DNA of 64,000 nucleotides. Origin: Dichetophora obliterata. Lineage: Eukaryota; Arthropoda; Insecta; Diptera; Sciomyzidae. The notes beneath the pieces were generated by a model. The model was given only the letters and a program-made list of their open reading frames with translations, ran no database searches and was not told where the DNA came from. Location: assembly GCA_963920525.1 (NCBI GenBank), contig OY986437.1, forward strand, positions 96,659,175 to 96,723,174, in the 5' to 3' direction. Of the stretch, positions 12,601 through 22,582 are shown one piece after another (within the stretch, counting starts at the first letter, position 1; every line of letters begins with the position of its first letter). A program made the translations under genes and the position numbers.

Positions 12601-15600
12601 AATTTTACGTTTAAATCGGCAACTTAATCATATGACATTTAAAGCAGTAAGTTATTTAAAGATCACAGCCATCAACTCTACCAAGCTCACAATTAAATTC
12701 ATATAATATTTTAAATAATAGATCACAAATAATTAACTAACTTTTTAAAATGAGCTTTGGTATTTGGTCTTTTTTCAAAAAAGTCCCATAAAAAGTGCTT
12801 TAAACCTAAAATAGCACACCCCACCTAAGCCACTAGTCTGAAAAAGTGCTTATATGTCAGGAATAAATAAGGAAAAATTAACGTAATTTCTTTCAAGTTA
12901 TTTCAAAAAGAGACCTTTTTCTGCTTACTTACTTACTTACTTAGTTACTTAGTTGGCGCTACAACCGTATGTCGGTCTTGACCTCATCTAAGAATTTGCG
13001 CCAGCCATTTCTGTTTTTCGCTTGCTGGCGCCAGTTGGAAATTCCAAGCTTCGTCAGGTTTTCCTCTACTTGGTCTTTCCAACGAAGATGCGGAATACAA
13101 ATTCTAAATGTTTAAATCATACTTGATTTTAAATACAAATTTTAGTTGTTTGATAGTTCAAAATCGTTTATTGAGCTTTAGGTCAAAATTAGAAATGAGT
13201 TGATGGACTCCATAATAATAACATAAGCATAAAGACTAAAGTAAAACAAAAATACAACAACAAATGTGAAAATATGAAATGGGAGAAAGATTGAGAAATT
13301 GACACTTCAAATCTCATCGCCTCTGTGGTGCAGTGCGTTAGTGCGCGCTTGCACAGGGTATCACAAAGATTTCTGATGAAGCTTTTAGCAGGGCCGAAAT
13401 TGCAATAAAATCAGCTAGTGATGTTTTCCTTTTCATATTGAAAACTTTGTTGTTGTTGACCTTGTTAACCTTGACCTAAAGGTCAAAAAACGATTTTAAA
13501 CTATCAAACAACTAGAATTTGTATTTAAAATCAAGTATGATTTAAACTATCAAACATTTAGAATTTGTATTTAAATCATATAAAATCAACATGATTATAT
13601 AAAGTTATTATAAGCTGATAGCAAAGTTTTACTTAACTCAAGCAAATATTTGCTTAGTTATTATAAACTGCAAAAGTAAGTTTTTACTTAATTCGAGCAA
13701 ATATTTGCTTAGTTATTATAAATTGGAATAGCAAATTTCTACTTAATTCAAGCAAATATTTGCTTAGTTATTATAAATTGAAATAGCAAATTTTGATTAG
13801 TTTTTGCTGAAATTTAGCATAATTTTGAAGTGACTGAGAATCAAGCGCATGTTTGCTTAATCACCATACAAATTATGCAAACAGTTTTCTCCATGTATGT
13901 AGAGATCTCATATCAACAAATTCCATATTTAATTTTTCATTAATTAATATTTAATTCATTTCACATATCATTCTGTAAAATCTACATTTTATGTACATAT
14001 TGTTACACGAAATTCCCTAATTTTTCATAAAGTTCCCGTTAAAGAAAAAATATTTTATTGAATTTATTTAAAGATTTTTTTTATTGAACATTAAAACCAG
14101 GGCTCGGATTTTGATGACCAAAAAAACTGTAAAAAAATACCTAAAAAAATACAAAAATTACCTAAAAACTGACAAAAACTACCTAAAAAAGGCAAACAAT
14201 TACATAAAAAATAAACAAAAAAAAAACTTTAAAAATACAACATTACTAAGTTTAAAAATTATATAAAATAAATTTTAAAGCTTAAATTGCAATTTAAGCT
14301 TTAAAGCTTAAATCTTACAATTTATTTTATATAATTTTTAAACTTAGTGTTGTTACAGTATATTACAAGGTAAATTTTTAAGTCATTAAAATTAAAAGAC
14401 GTCGATTGTCTGGCAAAATATTTTTGTAAACAGAAAAAGTTCTTTCTTCTTCTGCACTGACGAGAGGAACATAATTATAAGACGATATGTCATCGGATGT
14501 AGGTTCCTCTTCTAATTTCATAGCATTTAAATTTTTACACCTTAATATTCAGCAATAAAGCATAAAAGTAGAGTTAGTAAAGACTAGCATATCCTGAGTT
14601 TTTAATTAACTCTTCTTTCATCTTTCTACATACCCTTTCGTCAGTTTCACCGCGCGCAGAGCTTTTCTTCATCGAGGTCTATAAACAAAGCTACTCTTTT
14701 TTCGACAGTTAATATTTCTGATTAAAAGGACTCTCAAGATTTTTTAAAGAAATATATTTAAAAATTTGCTATTTTAGTACGAAAAAAAACGAAAAAAATT
14801 TTATTAAAATTAAACAAAAATTACCTGAAAAACCGAAAAATGTCCAAAAATGACAATAAAATTACTTAAAAATCGCTAAAAACTACCAAAAAATTACCCT
14901 AAAAACTAAAACCGAAAAAAACGAAGAAAAATGACGAAAAAATTACCAAAAATCTTTTCATATTTGGAATTTAGAAAACATAAATGGACCTTCTAAATAA
15001 GCAGGAAATGTCTTAAAAGCAGCAGAAAAAAAGATGACATGTCATCGAAATCCTATCCTAGTCATTACTATCATTACTGTATATCTTTCTTTTTTTTAAT
15101 TATACATATTTTAATTCTTAACAAAAACATTACACCGAAATATGAGCAGTACTAGTTTTTGTAGGGAAAACAATAATATTGTTCTGCCTTGGATGTGGTA
15201 AAAGAAAGACTTTTAGACGTGATTGTTGATGTGTTTTGTCGTCAAAAGTGGCAATATATACATGCCGTATCTTATAGAGCCCTAACGACTAAACTCAAAG
15301 TATCGTAAAAAACGATATTTTAATTGCACGAATTACGACCCATTTTTTTAAAAATATGAACCGTTACTAACAAAATATGTGCAGACATAAATGATGATTC
15401 ATTCTGGGCAAAAAATGGATATCTGCATACTTCCAAAAATTGGCAATAAAATAAATTCCATATATCGTTCTTTTACGATATTTTGAGTTTAGTCGTTATT
15501 CCTTGTGACCACAGATTTAATGCTTACATTAGTATAAAAGGCAGTGTCCCTATCATTTCTTATGTAATCAATGCCACATACCTTTCTTTGCACCTACAAT

Positions 15601-17844
15601 CCGAGTTTCACCCATCAGAAATAGGTACCCTATCCTAATACTTTTTCTTTGTAAAACCAAAAGAATTTCCAATTCAAAAATGATTCCATAACATTCTTAT
15701 TGTTTTATTTACTTATTGCTTTATACAATCTTTTTCCTATTTTCCACTTTTTCAGATCCATTTAGTGGATGAATTCGATATATTACAAATTGTTGGCGAA
15801 GGATGGTTTGGCAAAATTCTTCTTGTTGAACATCGTGCATCACAGACGGAGATGGTGCTGAAAGCGGTACCAAAACCGTATGTTTCACTACGTGACTTTT
15901 ATCGTGAATTCCATTATGGACTACATTTGGGAATACATCGGAATATAGTAACAACCTATGATGTAGCTTTCGAAACAGCAGGTTTTTACGTTTTCACACA
16001 AGAATATGCGCCTTTAGGTGAGTTCCTGCCACTAGCTTCTCCTATACAGTTGAATTTGTTATCTACTTACAAAATAATTTCCAGGTGATCTGACATCGAA
16101 TGTTACAGATACCGGCGTTGGTGAAGTGTACAGCAAGCGAGTGGCCAAACAAATTGCCTCCGCCTTAGATTATATGCATTCAAAGTAAATTTTACTCTTT
16201 TGAAACACGACTTGATTTTAATCTTCATTTTTACAGAGACATTGTCCATCGTGACGTTAAGTTGGATAACGTTTTGATTTATCGTTCCGATTTTTCACGC
16301 GTAAAATTATGCGATTTTGGTGAATCCTATCAGACGGGAACCGTCGTTGAGCGACGCAATGAATGGCTGCCCTACAGCCCGCCAGAAGTATTAGAAATTA
16401 AGCCTGAAGGAACCTACAAGTAAGGGGCTAACTAATGAGTTAATTACAAAGAGAAGACATGTACTTATGTATATATATATTTCTTTCATTTTAGAGCTGA
16501 CTCCAGCCACGATGTCTGGCAGTTTGGTATCGTCATCTTTGTCTGTTTAACGGGTTGTCTGCCTTGGCAAAAAGCTGCTTCCGATGATCCACGTTATGTA
16601 CGCTATTTGGCCTGGCAGGGTGCAATGATGTTGCCCATTCGTCGTACGCCGAAACTCTTCAAGCTACTCTCATCGCGAGGCCAGCGCATGTTTCGCCGTT
16701 TTTTGGAGCCACGCGCCGATCGTCGACCTAAAACTTTGGCTGATTTAACGAAATTTCTGGATGATCGTTGGCTGGCCAGGACAGCGGAAAAGGAAATGGC
16801 AGAGTATGAAACGGACGAACTGTGTCCGTCCATGTACTCCTTTCACAGCAGTCCCGATGAAAAACATCGTTTATTGTATACGTTGGCTGATTGTGGCATC
16901 GAAACTAATGTCGATCGGCAGACAAAGAAGAATCGCATCAAAGATTGGATTGAGTCTTCGGTGATAACGGAGGAAGATGAGGTAATGTTGAACCCTTTAA
17001 ACCTTAAAACTTCTAATAAACCTCTTTGGCTTTCAGGAGGAGAACGAGGAAAGTACCTCCAACTCACCGTCATCTTCGGTTTCGCGTGAGCCTGTTCCCG
17101 GGCACATCTCTTCAATACGACAGACGGCAGAAAAGACCAAAGAAATCAAAAGCACACTCAAGGATGCCACTCAAAAACATTTTGATCCACGTACTGGTGC
17201 TCTTCAACAAGGTCCAAGCGAAATGGGTGCCACTCTCCCGCACCAAAAGTCCGCCAGCCCTTTGAGCAACCAGTCAATGACCAATAACGGCGATAGTCTA
17301 TGCAGCAGCCTGCTCACGCTGGGCTCACGACAGGATCTCATCGGGAGCAACATGCAGATGTTCAATTCAGACATGAATCTAGGTGAGCATGCGTACGACG
17401 AGGTAACAGAGCGCTTTTTTAATCAATCGCTAAGCAGCGAAAATCTACTAACCGCTGAAGAGCTGCCACCTAATATTAGCTACTCTAACCAACGTCTTGT
17501 TGCTGCCGGAGAAGTTGGCAGATTTGTTGCAAAAACTTCTGGGCTTCAAAATAACAAAAACATACTGCAGCGTTCCAAATCAGATTCGCTAAAAATAGCT
17601 ATGTCCGCCAGCACGCCGGCTATCGATAACTTTGCTTTAAATTCAAATATAATTAATACGAAAGCGCAACTGGGAGCCTCAGCAGGGGCGCCTAACGGCG
17701 GTTCGTTCTTTGTTAACCAAGTGGGGAAAAGCCTAATCGCTGCAAATGGTAATAAAAAATCGGTGAATTTTGTAGGTATTGCGAATGCTTCTCAAATGCT
17801 TGCACAAATTCCATTGGCAGCGGGAAGTGCTGCCATGTCAGAAC

Positions 17845-17876
<32 letters not shown>

Positions 17877-18179
17877 CAAAAACAGCTGCAGCAACAGCCA
17901 CAGCAACAAATGCAAGGTCCTTATTTTAATCGCAAGCAAATTGATGGTCAGGTCAGAGACAGCGCCTATGGTTCCACAGAGGTAAATGAAAGTCCTTCCA
18001 GATCCCAGGGTAGCAGCAGTCAGACAAATGGCCACATTCAGCAGCAGCCCGTGACCAGCGTGCGAACGCAAAGTTCTCAACAGCAACAACGCATGTACGC
18101 ACGGGCAGCCACATCTTCCATGAAGGATACCGCTTATGATCGTGTGGCGGTCACAAACAATGGCAAACAACGCAGATGA
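6553..18179 (+). CDS. meng: SBK-family serine/threonine kinase (meng-po-like), six coding exons
   Basis: Exons: 6553-6609, 15756-16017, 16085-16184, 16237-16419, 16495-16981, 17037-18179. All junctions are GT-AG and keep phase, giving 2232 nt (743 residues). The kinase domain covers about residues 27-296: glycine loop GEGWFGK (33-39), catalytic Lys55 in VLKAVPK, HRD at 144-146 in IVHRDVKLDN, DFG at 166-168, and SPPE in place of APE. All key catalytic residues are present, so it should phosphorylate Ser/Thr targets. The C-terminal half is low-complexity and Ser/Asn-rich with a Gln tract at about 632-656. It resembles the SBK1/meng-po family; in Drosophila, meng-po is a neuronal kinase reported to act on CREBB in memory (recalled knowledge). 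Orthology is inferred from sequence resemblance; another SBK paralogue is the alternative. Confidence 0.85.
6960..7916. other. Intron 1 of the kinase gene, no distinct element
   Basis: AT-rich intronic DNA with scattered homopolymer runs. I see no exon, RNA gene or element termini. Confidence 0.5.
7917..8225. repeat. Tandem duplication, unit about 152 bp
   Basis: A phrase of the form ACTACGCCTACCTCCCATAC starts at 7917 and recurs at about 8070. The start of a third copy is at 8222. Within each unit, AACGGTAAAATCTCTTT and a TTTTGCA...GAGCTTAAAC-type segment are conserved. It lies in the kinase intron. A comparable but different unit occurs at 58878-59190. Confidence 0.75.
8980..9476 (+). mobile_element. 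hAT-family transposon remnant (3' end)
   Basis: The segment carries a transposase C-terminal frame (9142-9336). It ends in ATCGAAATCCGACCCCTG at 9459-9476, the inverse of a CAGGGGTCGGAT hAT-type terminus. The same sequence, inverted, forms the element at 14098-15061. Two AGGTCATTT repeats lie just inside the end. The left end is not found, so this copy is truncated; the left limit given is approximate. Confidence 0.6.
9142..9339 (+). pseudogene. hAT transposase C-terminal (dimerisation region) fragment
   Basis: The frame includes DDISSFKYVPLVSAEVERSC, SVYKNILPDNQCSFNLNNLK and a final hydrophobic tail. This matches the insect hAT C-terminal pattern (FKY.P..S.EVERSFS.YK.IL.D.R..F...NL). The family's Phe-Ser after Glu-Arg-Ser is Cys-Ser here and an Arg pair is lost. 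There is no upstream catalytic region, so the fragment is inactive. A paralogous, more damaged copy is at 14335-14540 (-). Confidence 0.65.
9477..11894. other. Intron 1 of the kinase gene, no supported gene
   Basis: AT-rich intron. Short phrases near 9990-10060 and 11640-11710 (ATCAACGGATTCTG-like) resemble each other and may be an old dispersed repeat. Reading frames here are short and unrecognised. Confidence 0.5.
11898..12365. mobile_element. MITE with PIF/Harbinger-like signature (TAA duplication)
   Basis: Ends are GGCCTTTTACACATGGAGCA at 11898 and its inverse at 12365; the inverted arms match for about 43 bp. A TAA target duplication flanks both sides (11895-11897 and 12366-12368). The 468-bp body has no transposase. 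A 3-bp TWA duplication with GG-starting ends is typical of PIF/Harbinger. Near-perfect arms suggest recent movement. It sits in the kinase intron. Confidence 0.8.
12924..13093 (-). mobile_element. RTE-like LINE 3' fragment with (ACTT)n tail
   Basis: On the - strand the frame reads LRWKDQVEENLTKLGISNWR then KNRNGWRKFLDEVKT, the extreme C-terminus of RTE-type endonuclease/reverse transcriptase proteins (RPR.RW.DQVE.DL..LGV.NWR..A.DR..W). After the stop comes a short 3' end and a TAAG tandem tail (12924-12952). It is 5'-truncated at 13093, as expected from aborted target-primed reverse transcription. Confidence 0.7.
13094..13600. repeat. Dispersed inverted-arm element, fullest copy
   Basis: The ~110-bp arm at 13094-13195 (+) recurs inverted at 13478-13595. 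The centre (13196-13330) is shared with 24356-24486. The central GCCTCTGTGGTGCAGTGCG stretch looks faintly like a Pol III A box, but I see no B box. Other arms are at 3845-3985 and 24511-24635. No coding potential. Confidence 0.7.
13604..13800. repeat. Tandem repeat, unit about 55 bp, ~3.5 copies
   Basis: GTTATTATAA recurs at 13604, 13657, 13712 and 13767. Each unit holds the palindrome AGCAAATATTTGCT. It is intronic and AT-rich. Confidence 0.8.
14098..15061 (-). mobile_element. hAT-family non-autonomous copy
   Basis: The left end is CAGGGCTCGGATTTTGATGA at 14098; the right end is a decayed inverse (GTCATCGAAATCCTATCCTA) at about 15041-15060. The interior between about 14335 and 14540 (-) holds a broken version of the hAT C-terminal frame seen at 9142-9336, in the opposite orientation, followed by A-rich CTAAAAA/CCAAAAA repeats. 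No perfect 8-bp target duplication is visible. Confidence 0.6.
15285..15496. mobile_element. Tc1/mariner-type MITE (TA duplication)
   Basis: Ends are ACGACTAAACTCAAA at 15285 and the inverse TTTGAGTTTAGTCGT ending at 15496, flanked by TA on both sides. The inverted arms continue with TATCGTAAAA and ACGATAT, about 35 bp in all. The 212-bp body is non-coding. It lies 260 bp before kinase exon 2. Confidence 0.75.
17037..18179 (+). CDS. meng: Terminal coding exon of the SBK-like kinase: low-complexity tail
   Basis: Begins after CTTTCAG with an acidic EENEES segment and runs 380 codons to TGA. It contains Ser-rich segments (SRQDLIGS; ILQRSKSDSLK, a basophilic-kinase-like site), Gly/Ala-rich stretches and a Gln tract coded by CAG/CAA. 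No second folded domain is recognised. It is probably a disordered, regulatory tail. Antisense frames over the Gln tract are compositional artefacts. Confidence 0.8.
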
Positions 18180-18310
18180 TTTGTTTATGCTTTTTTTTAT
18201 TGAGTTAGTCCTAAAAGATATATTTTTTGTAAAAGCTTTATAAGAATTTGTTAGTTTAAAAGTGAGGATAAAACTATTGAAATAAAAAAATTATTAAAGT
18301 TCAATAACAT
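18180..18310 (+). terminator. 3' UTR and poly(A) signal of the kinase gene
   Basis: AATAAA occurs at 18281-18286, about 100 nt after the TGA and within AT-rich sequence. It is the first canonical hexamer after the stop. Confidence 0.55.
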
Positions 18311-18861
18311 TTTTATAGATACACGCTAGAAAAAGCCTTTTCCCAATTACTTATATAAAGCATCAACTACTTATATGGTTAGAGGTTTTTTAATTATAGA
18401 AGTAATACAAGAAGTAAACAATATTGCGTAAGAAATGAGACAAATTAAGCTACACAGAGCCAAACGACCTTATAAAATAGAACATAATAGTTTTCATCTA
18501 AAACGAGGGTCTTATTAAAACCATACAGAAAATCTTCATAAAACCCTGTAATTTTTTATTAGTAAAATCACATAATTTTAGGAAGAATCTTATTGTTTTT
18601 TATAAGAAAGCTTTTTAAAACTATAAGAAAATCTGATTTAAAATATATGATTTTCTTATTAATTTTACAAGTCATTTTCTTGATACTTTATTAGAAAATC
18701 TTATTGATTTAATAAGATTTATTTTTGAAATTTAATAAGTGAAGCTTCTTTAAAAAAAGCAAAATGTAATCTTATTAACTTTTTACCTGAAAATATACTC
18801 ACTTTTATGTGCCTATAAAATTAAGGAAAAATCCTTTTTTTTAAGATTTTATAACAATTTA

Positions 18862-19204
18862 TCTATACTATTATATAAAAGGCTTCTCACGTATCTGCAA
18901 CGACGCTAAACTAAAAAACTACTGAACCGATTTTAGTAATTCTTTCACTAATATAAAGCTACATGTTTAACTTAAAATCTTGCATCATTAATTTTTTTAG
19001 AAGCACTCTTAAAAGGTATTACAATGTAAGTTTATAAAGTAGCCAAAAAACCTAACACAAAAATCTTTATTGCTTCATTAAAATGTTAGAAGACACACAA
19101 GCAGCATAAAGCTTTTTCTCTCTTTTCCTCCGCTGTAGTGTTTCTCATTGTTTCTATTGCGGTGTCGGGTAGCTTTGAACATTTATACTCTACCCTTTGA
19201 ATAT
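18862..19204 (+). mobile_element. Helitron-type 5' end, truncated copy
   Basis: TCTATACTATTATATAAAAG begins at 18862 after an A, followed about 55 nt later by CTACTGAACCGATTT. This is the usual 5' phrase of insect non-autonomous Helitrons. The same phrase begins copies at 21809 and 22583. The 3' end of this copy is not identified; the inverted-repeat element at 19213 follows soon after. Confidence 0.5.
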
Positions 19205-19374
19205 GTATTAATCATGGTGTAAGAAATAGAGGTGAGTGAGTTTTTGACAACGTCATGAATTTCTTCCCTTCTGTCAAAAAATTGAGAGCGAAAGAGCGGA
19301 ACTGTTGATATTTGTCAAATTATGTTATTTGTTTGAGTTGCTAGTAGATGATGTGCTATAGTTTTTATAGTTTA

Positions 19375-20693
19375 CTAGCTGGAACCCGGCGCGTTGCTGC
19401 CACGCCCCCGTTGCTATATAACGTGGGCTATAACTTCAAAGCTATTCGATATCGCAAATTTGGGTTCTATGGGAGGTGCCACGCCCCCTGAATGGCGTAT
19501 GTAAATTGTGGTAGAATACCGAATTCCGAGGCTGCGCGAGCTATAACTGAAAAGCTATTCGATATCGCAAATTATGGGAGGTTGCCACGCCCCTTGTACT
19601 ACGTCCATAAAATGTTATCAGTAAAACGACATGAGTAAATTGTGCTCGAATGCCGAGACTGTGGAGGACTATAACTCCAAAGCTATTCGATATCGCAAAT
19701 TTTGGTTGTATTGCACGAGCCACGCCCCTTGTCCAACGCCCATAAAATGCTATCAGTAAAACTGTACGTGTAAATTGTCGTCGAATACTGAACTCCGAGG
19801 CTGTGCAAATTATATCGCAAAAACCATTCAAAATCTCAAATTTGGGTTATATGAGAGGTGCCACGCCCCTTTGTCCAACGTCCATAAAATGTTATCAGTA
19901 AAACAGTACGTGTAAATTGTCGTCGAATACTGAATTCCGGGGCTGTGTGAATTATAACGCAAAAGCTATTCAAAATATTAAATTTGGGTTGTAAGGGAGG
20001 TGCCACGCTCCCTTTCCCAACGCCCATAAAATTTAATCAGTAAAACGGCACGTGTAAATTGTGGTCGAATCCCAAATTACATGCGAACTATAACTCAAAA
20101 GCTATTCGATATCTCAAATTTGGGTTGTATGGGAGGTGCCACGCCCCCTTGCCCAACACCATAAAATTTGATCAGTTAAACTTAATGTGTGAATTGAGTT
20201 CGAATACTGAATTCCGAGGCTGTGCGGTCTATAACTCCAAAGCTATTCGATATCTCAAATTTGGGTTGTATGGGAGGTGCCACGCCCCTTTTCCAACACT
20301 ATACAATGTTATCAGTTAAACTTCATGTGTAAATTGAGTTCGAATACTGAATTCCGAGACTGTGCGGTCTATAACTAAAAAGCTATTCGATATCGTAAAT
20401 TTGGGTTGTATGAGAATGCCAAGCCCTCTTATCCAACGCCCATTTTTTCTTTCTGTAAAAAACTTTTGTAGACTATTACAAACAATTTAAAAAAGTTAGC
20501 CAAATCCGCGCAGGCTTTCTGCGATTTTAGATATATCAAAAAAGTGGGCGTAAAAGTGGGAGTGGTCAATTTTTCTTTCCGTAAAAACCTAAGTTGGACT
20601 ATTACGAACATAAAAAAAAATATCCAAATCGGTCCAGCCGTTCTCAACTGATACAATTACCAACGAACGACATTTGATTTTTATTTATATAGA
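19375..20693 (-). mobile_element. Non-autonomous Helitron with minisatellite body
   Basis: On the - strand it starts TCTATATAAATAAAAATCAA at 20693, contains GGACCGATTTGG, and ends CTAG at 19375. A GC hairpin (GGCGTG/CGCGCC, 19388-19406) sits 9 nt before CTAG. It is inserted between A and T. These are the standard rolling-circle Helitron termini. Rep/helicase genes are absent. It landed inside the 19213-21083 element. Confidence 0.85.
19430..20430. repeat. Minisatellite inside the Helitron, ~115-140 bp unit, about 7-8 copies
   Basis: Each unit has AAAGCTATTCGATATCGCAA, GGGAGGTGCCACGCCCC, CATAAAATGTTATCAGTAAA and CGAATACTGAATTCCGAGG phrases in the same order. Copies diverge by point changes and small gaps. 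Open frames across it (for example 19541-19831) are by-products of the repetition. Confidence 0.85.
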
Positions 20694-21808
20694 TTGTGCG
20701 AATTAAGTATAAATAAATATTTAATGCAATTAATTGTCAAATTATTACAGTTGTTTGTCTTCGCCGATTTGCCAAGTTCGTCATTGAATGTTTTGGCCAT
20801 TTTATCAGAAACGTGCGCTGGAAGGTGCCGCCGACATGAAGCTTTGGCCAGCATGCAAATTGTCTTACATTCACATCGTCTGCTTCAAGAACATATCGAA
20901 GAACATATTCTCACTTTAATCTCATTAAAATTCTTATAAACTTGCAGAAAGACAAGAATTTCACAAAATTTGTTTTCATTGCAATTCACCATCAGCTATT
21001 TTTGACAAGAGCAGGGAAACATAATTTTATCATTTTGAGAGAGAAGTGGCAAACTCACTAACACCTCTATTTCTTACACCATGGTATTAATGAGCGCTTT
21101 AAAGAACACTCTGAAAACAACCCAGTGTTAAATGGACACATGACTTAACCAAGTATTTTTTAAATACAATGTAACTGCGAAGCCTCCAACACCAAGGCAT
21201 GACTGCTAAGCAACTGACATCTACCTTTCACAGTAAACTGCTTTTTGCAGAATTGTTTTAAGACTTTAGGTGATTTTTTTTTTGTGCTCTGATTTATATT
21301 GCAAAATTAAATAAATGTGTAAACGGGCTGTCAAAAGCAAACATACCGACAGAAAGATAATGTGAAATACAGGTAAGTAAACGGACATGTAAAAATTCAG
21401 ACAAATAGTTAAAAAAAAATAAATATTTTAAGCTGGAACATAAACTGACAAATTTACAGTAAGGTGGAGAGAAAACTATTTGTTTTTTGCAAATTTTGTT
21501 TTGCCCGGCCGCGGTAAAGTTGAGAATGAATGTAAAGGTTATTATAATATTTATGCGCATTAGTTAATAGGTATTGATAAGAAAGTACTGCTAGATGTGG
21601 TGTTAGGAAATTCATTAGTAAAATCTGTAATCTAAAATTATTAGAACGATGCATAACCCAAAACTATTTATTTTAAAACATGATTTTAGAAAATTATAAA
21701 TCTTTCAAAAAATTTTTATTCATGTTAAATAAAACAATAAGAAAATTTTGTTTTTTATATGAAACGAAAATAGATTGCTGAGGGAAAATATTATCGGGAT
21801 ATAGTATA

Positions 21809-22582
21809 TCTATACTATTATATAAAAGGAGACTCACAAAATTTTTAGCCAGATAAGCTCGGTAACTGCTGAATCGATTATTTCTTGAAAATTCTTTTTA
21901 TTAGTTCTTTGATTACAATTTGATAATTTTGATAATTTTTTGATTATTCAATTCCTATGATAATTTATAACGTCATAGCTTACTAAGTTTTTCGAAAAGT
22001 CTATTCTTTTATTATTACAAAATTCACATATTTTATTTGATGCTTACATTCAAACAAGCAGCACAATACAACAGCACACAAAGGTTTCCTCTCTTTGTCG
22101 CGAGAGCTTCTCACAATAGGTCTGTTCCCGTACTAACTTCAAGTTCCCGTACTAACCGCTTTATTTTGTATAACGAAAATGCACACCAACGACAAGCAAG
22201 ACACGAGAAGCAATACTTTTTTCTGTACGAAATTCTATTGCTTCTCGTGCCTTGCTTGTCATTGGTGTGAATTTTCGTTATACAAAATAAAGCAGTAAGT
22301 TCAAGTAATTGTAATAGATTAGAGAGTGAAATTTTGCATGTTATTCTTTTCTCTCGAGCTTTAAAAATTTGCAAAATAACGCTTTCAAGCAACTTCAAGC
22401 TACTTGAATCGAGTACGGGAACAGACCAACTGTGTCATTCAGTGTTGAATAATTTTCTTTGGAAATGTTTTGAGGGGTGTTGCCAGAATTCAGTTATAAG
22501 CACAAATTATGTTTTGTAGCCTTGCAACCTAATTTTTCCCGACTTGAGATTTTATTATTAGTCTATCTATATTATCTATCTA
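21809..22582 (+). mobile_element. Second Helitron-type 5' end
   Basis: TCTATACTATTATATAAAAG begins at 21809 after an A, then GGTAACTGCTGAATCGATT follows about 40 nt on. It is nearly the same as the 18862 end. It contains the palindromic MITE at 22119-22427. Its own CTAG end is not resolved; the right limit is set by the next Helitron start. Confidence 0.45.
22119..22427. mobile_element. Palindromic MITE, 309 bp
   Basis: The ends are GGTCTGTTCCCGTACT and AGTACGGGAACAGACC. Long inner arms (about 22160-22212 against 22228-22292, including CGAGAAGCAAT/ATTGCTTCTCG) make most of the element one hairpin with a short central loop near 22220. No coding content. Confidence 0.75.

Larger units (their letters stand above)
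19213..21083. mobile_element. hAT-like inverted-repeat element with 8-bp target duplication
   Basis: The ends CATGGTGTAAGAAATAGAGG (19213) and its inverse (ending 21083) are flanked by the identical 8 bp GTATTAAT at 19205-19212 and 21084-21091. An 8-bp duplication is the hAT (and P) hallmark. Without the 1319-bp Helitron inside it the element is about 550 bp, so it is a non-autonomous copy. No transposase is seen. Confidence 0.8.

Noticed and set aside
15765..16088. Stand-alone 107-residue ORF beginning at the ATG-less kinase N-lobe
   Set aside because: It is exon 2 of the kinase read through its splice donor at 16018; the true start is in exon 1 at 6553.
17713..18170. Several overlapping frames on both strands around the glutamine tract
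   Set aside because: CAG/CAA repeats keep all six frames open; only the frame continuous with the kinase exons is supported.
19541..20319. Repeated ~80-residue frames with shared peptides
   Set aside because: They are translations of the Helitron minisatellite, on both strands, without a consistent frame or family.
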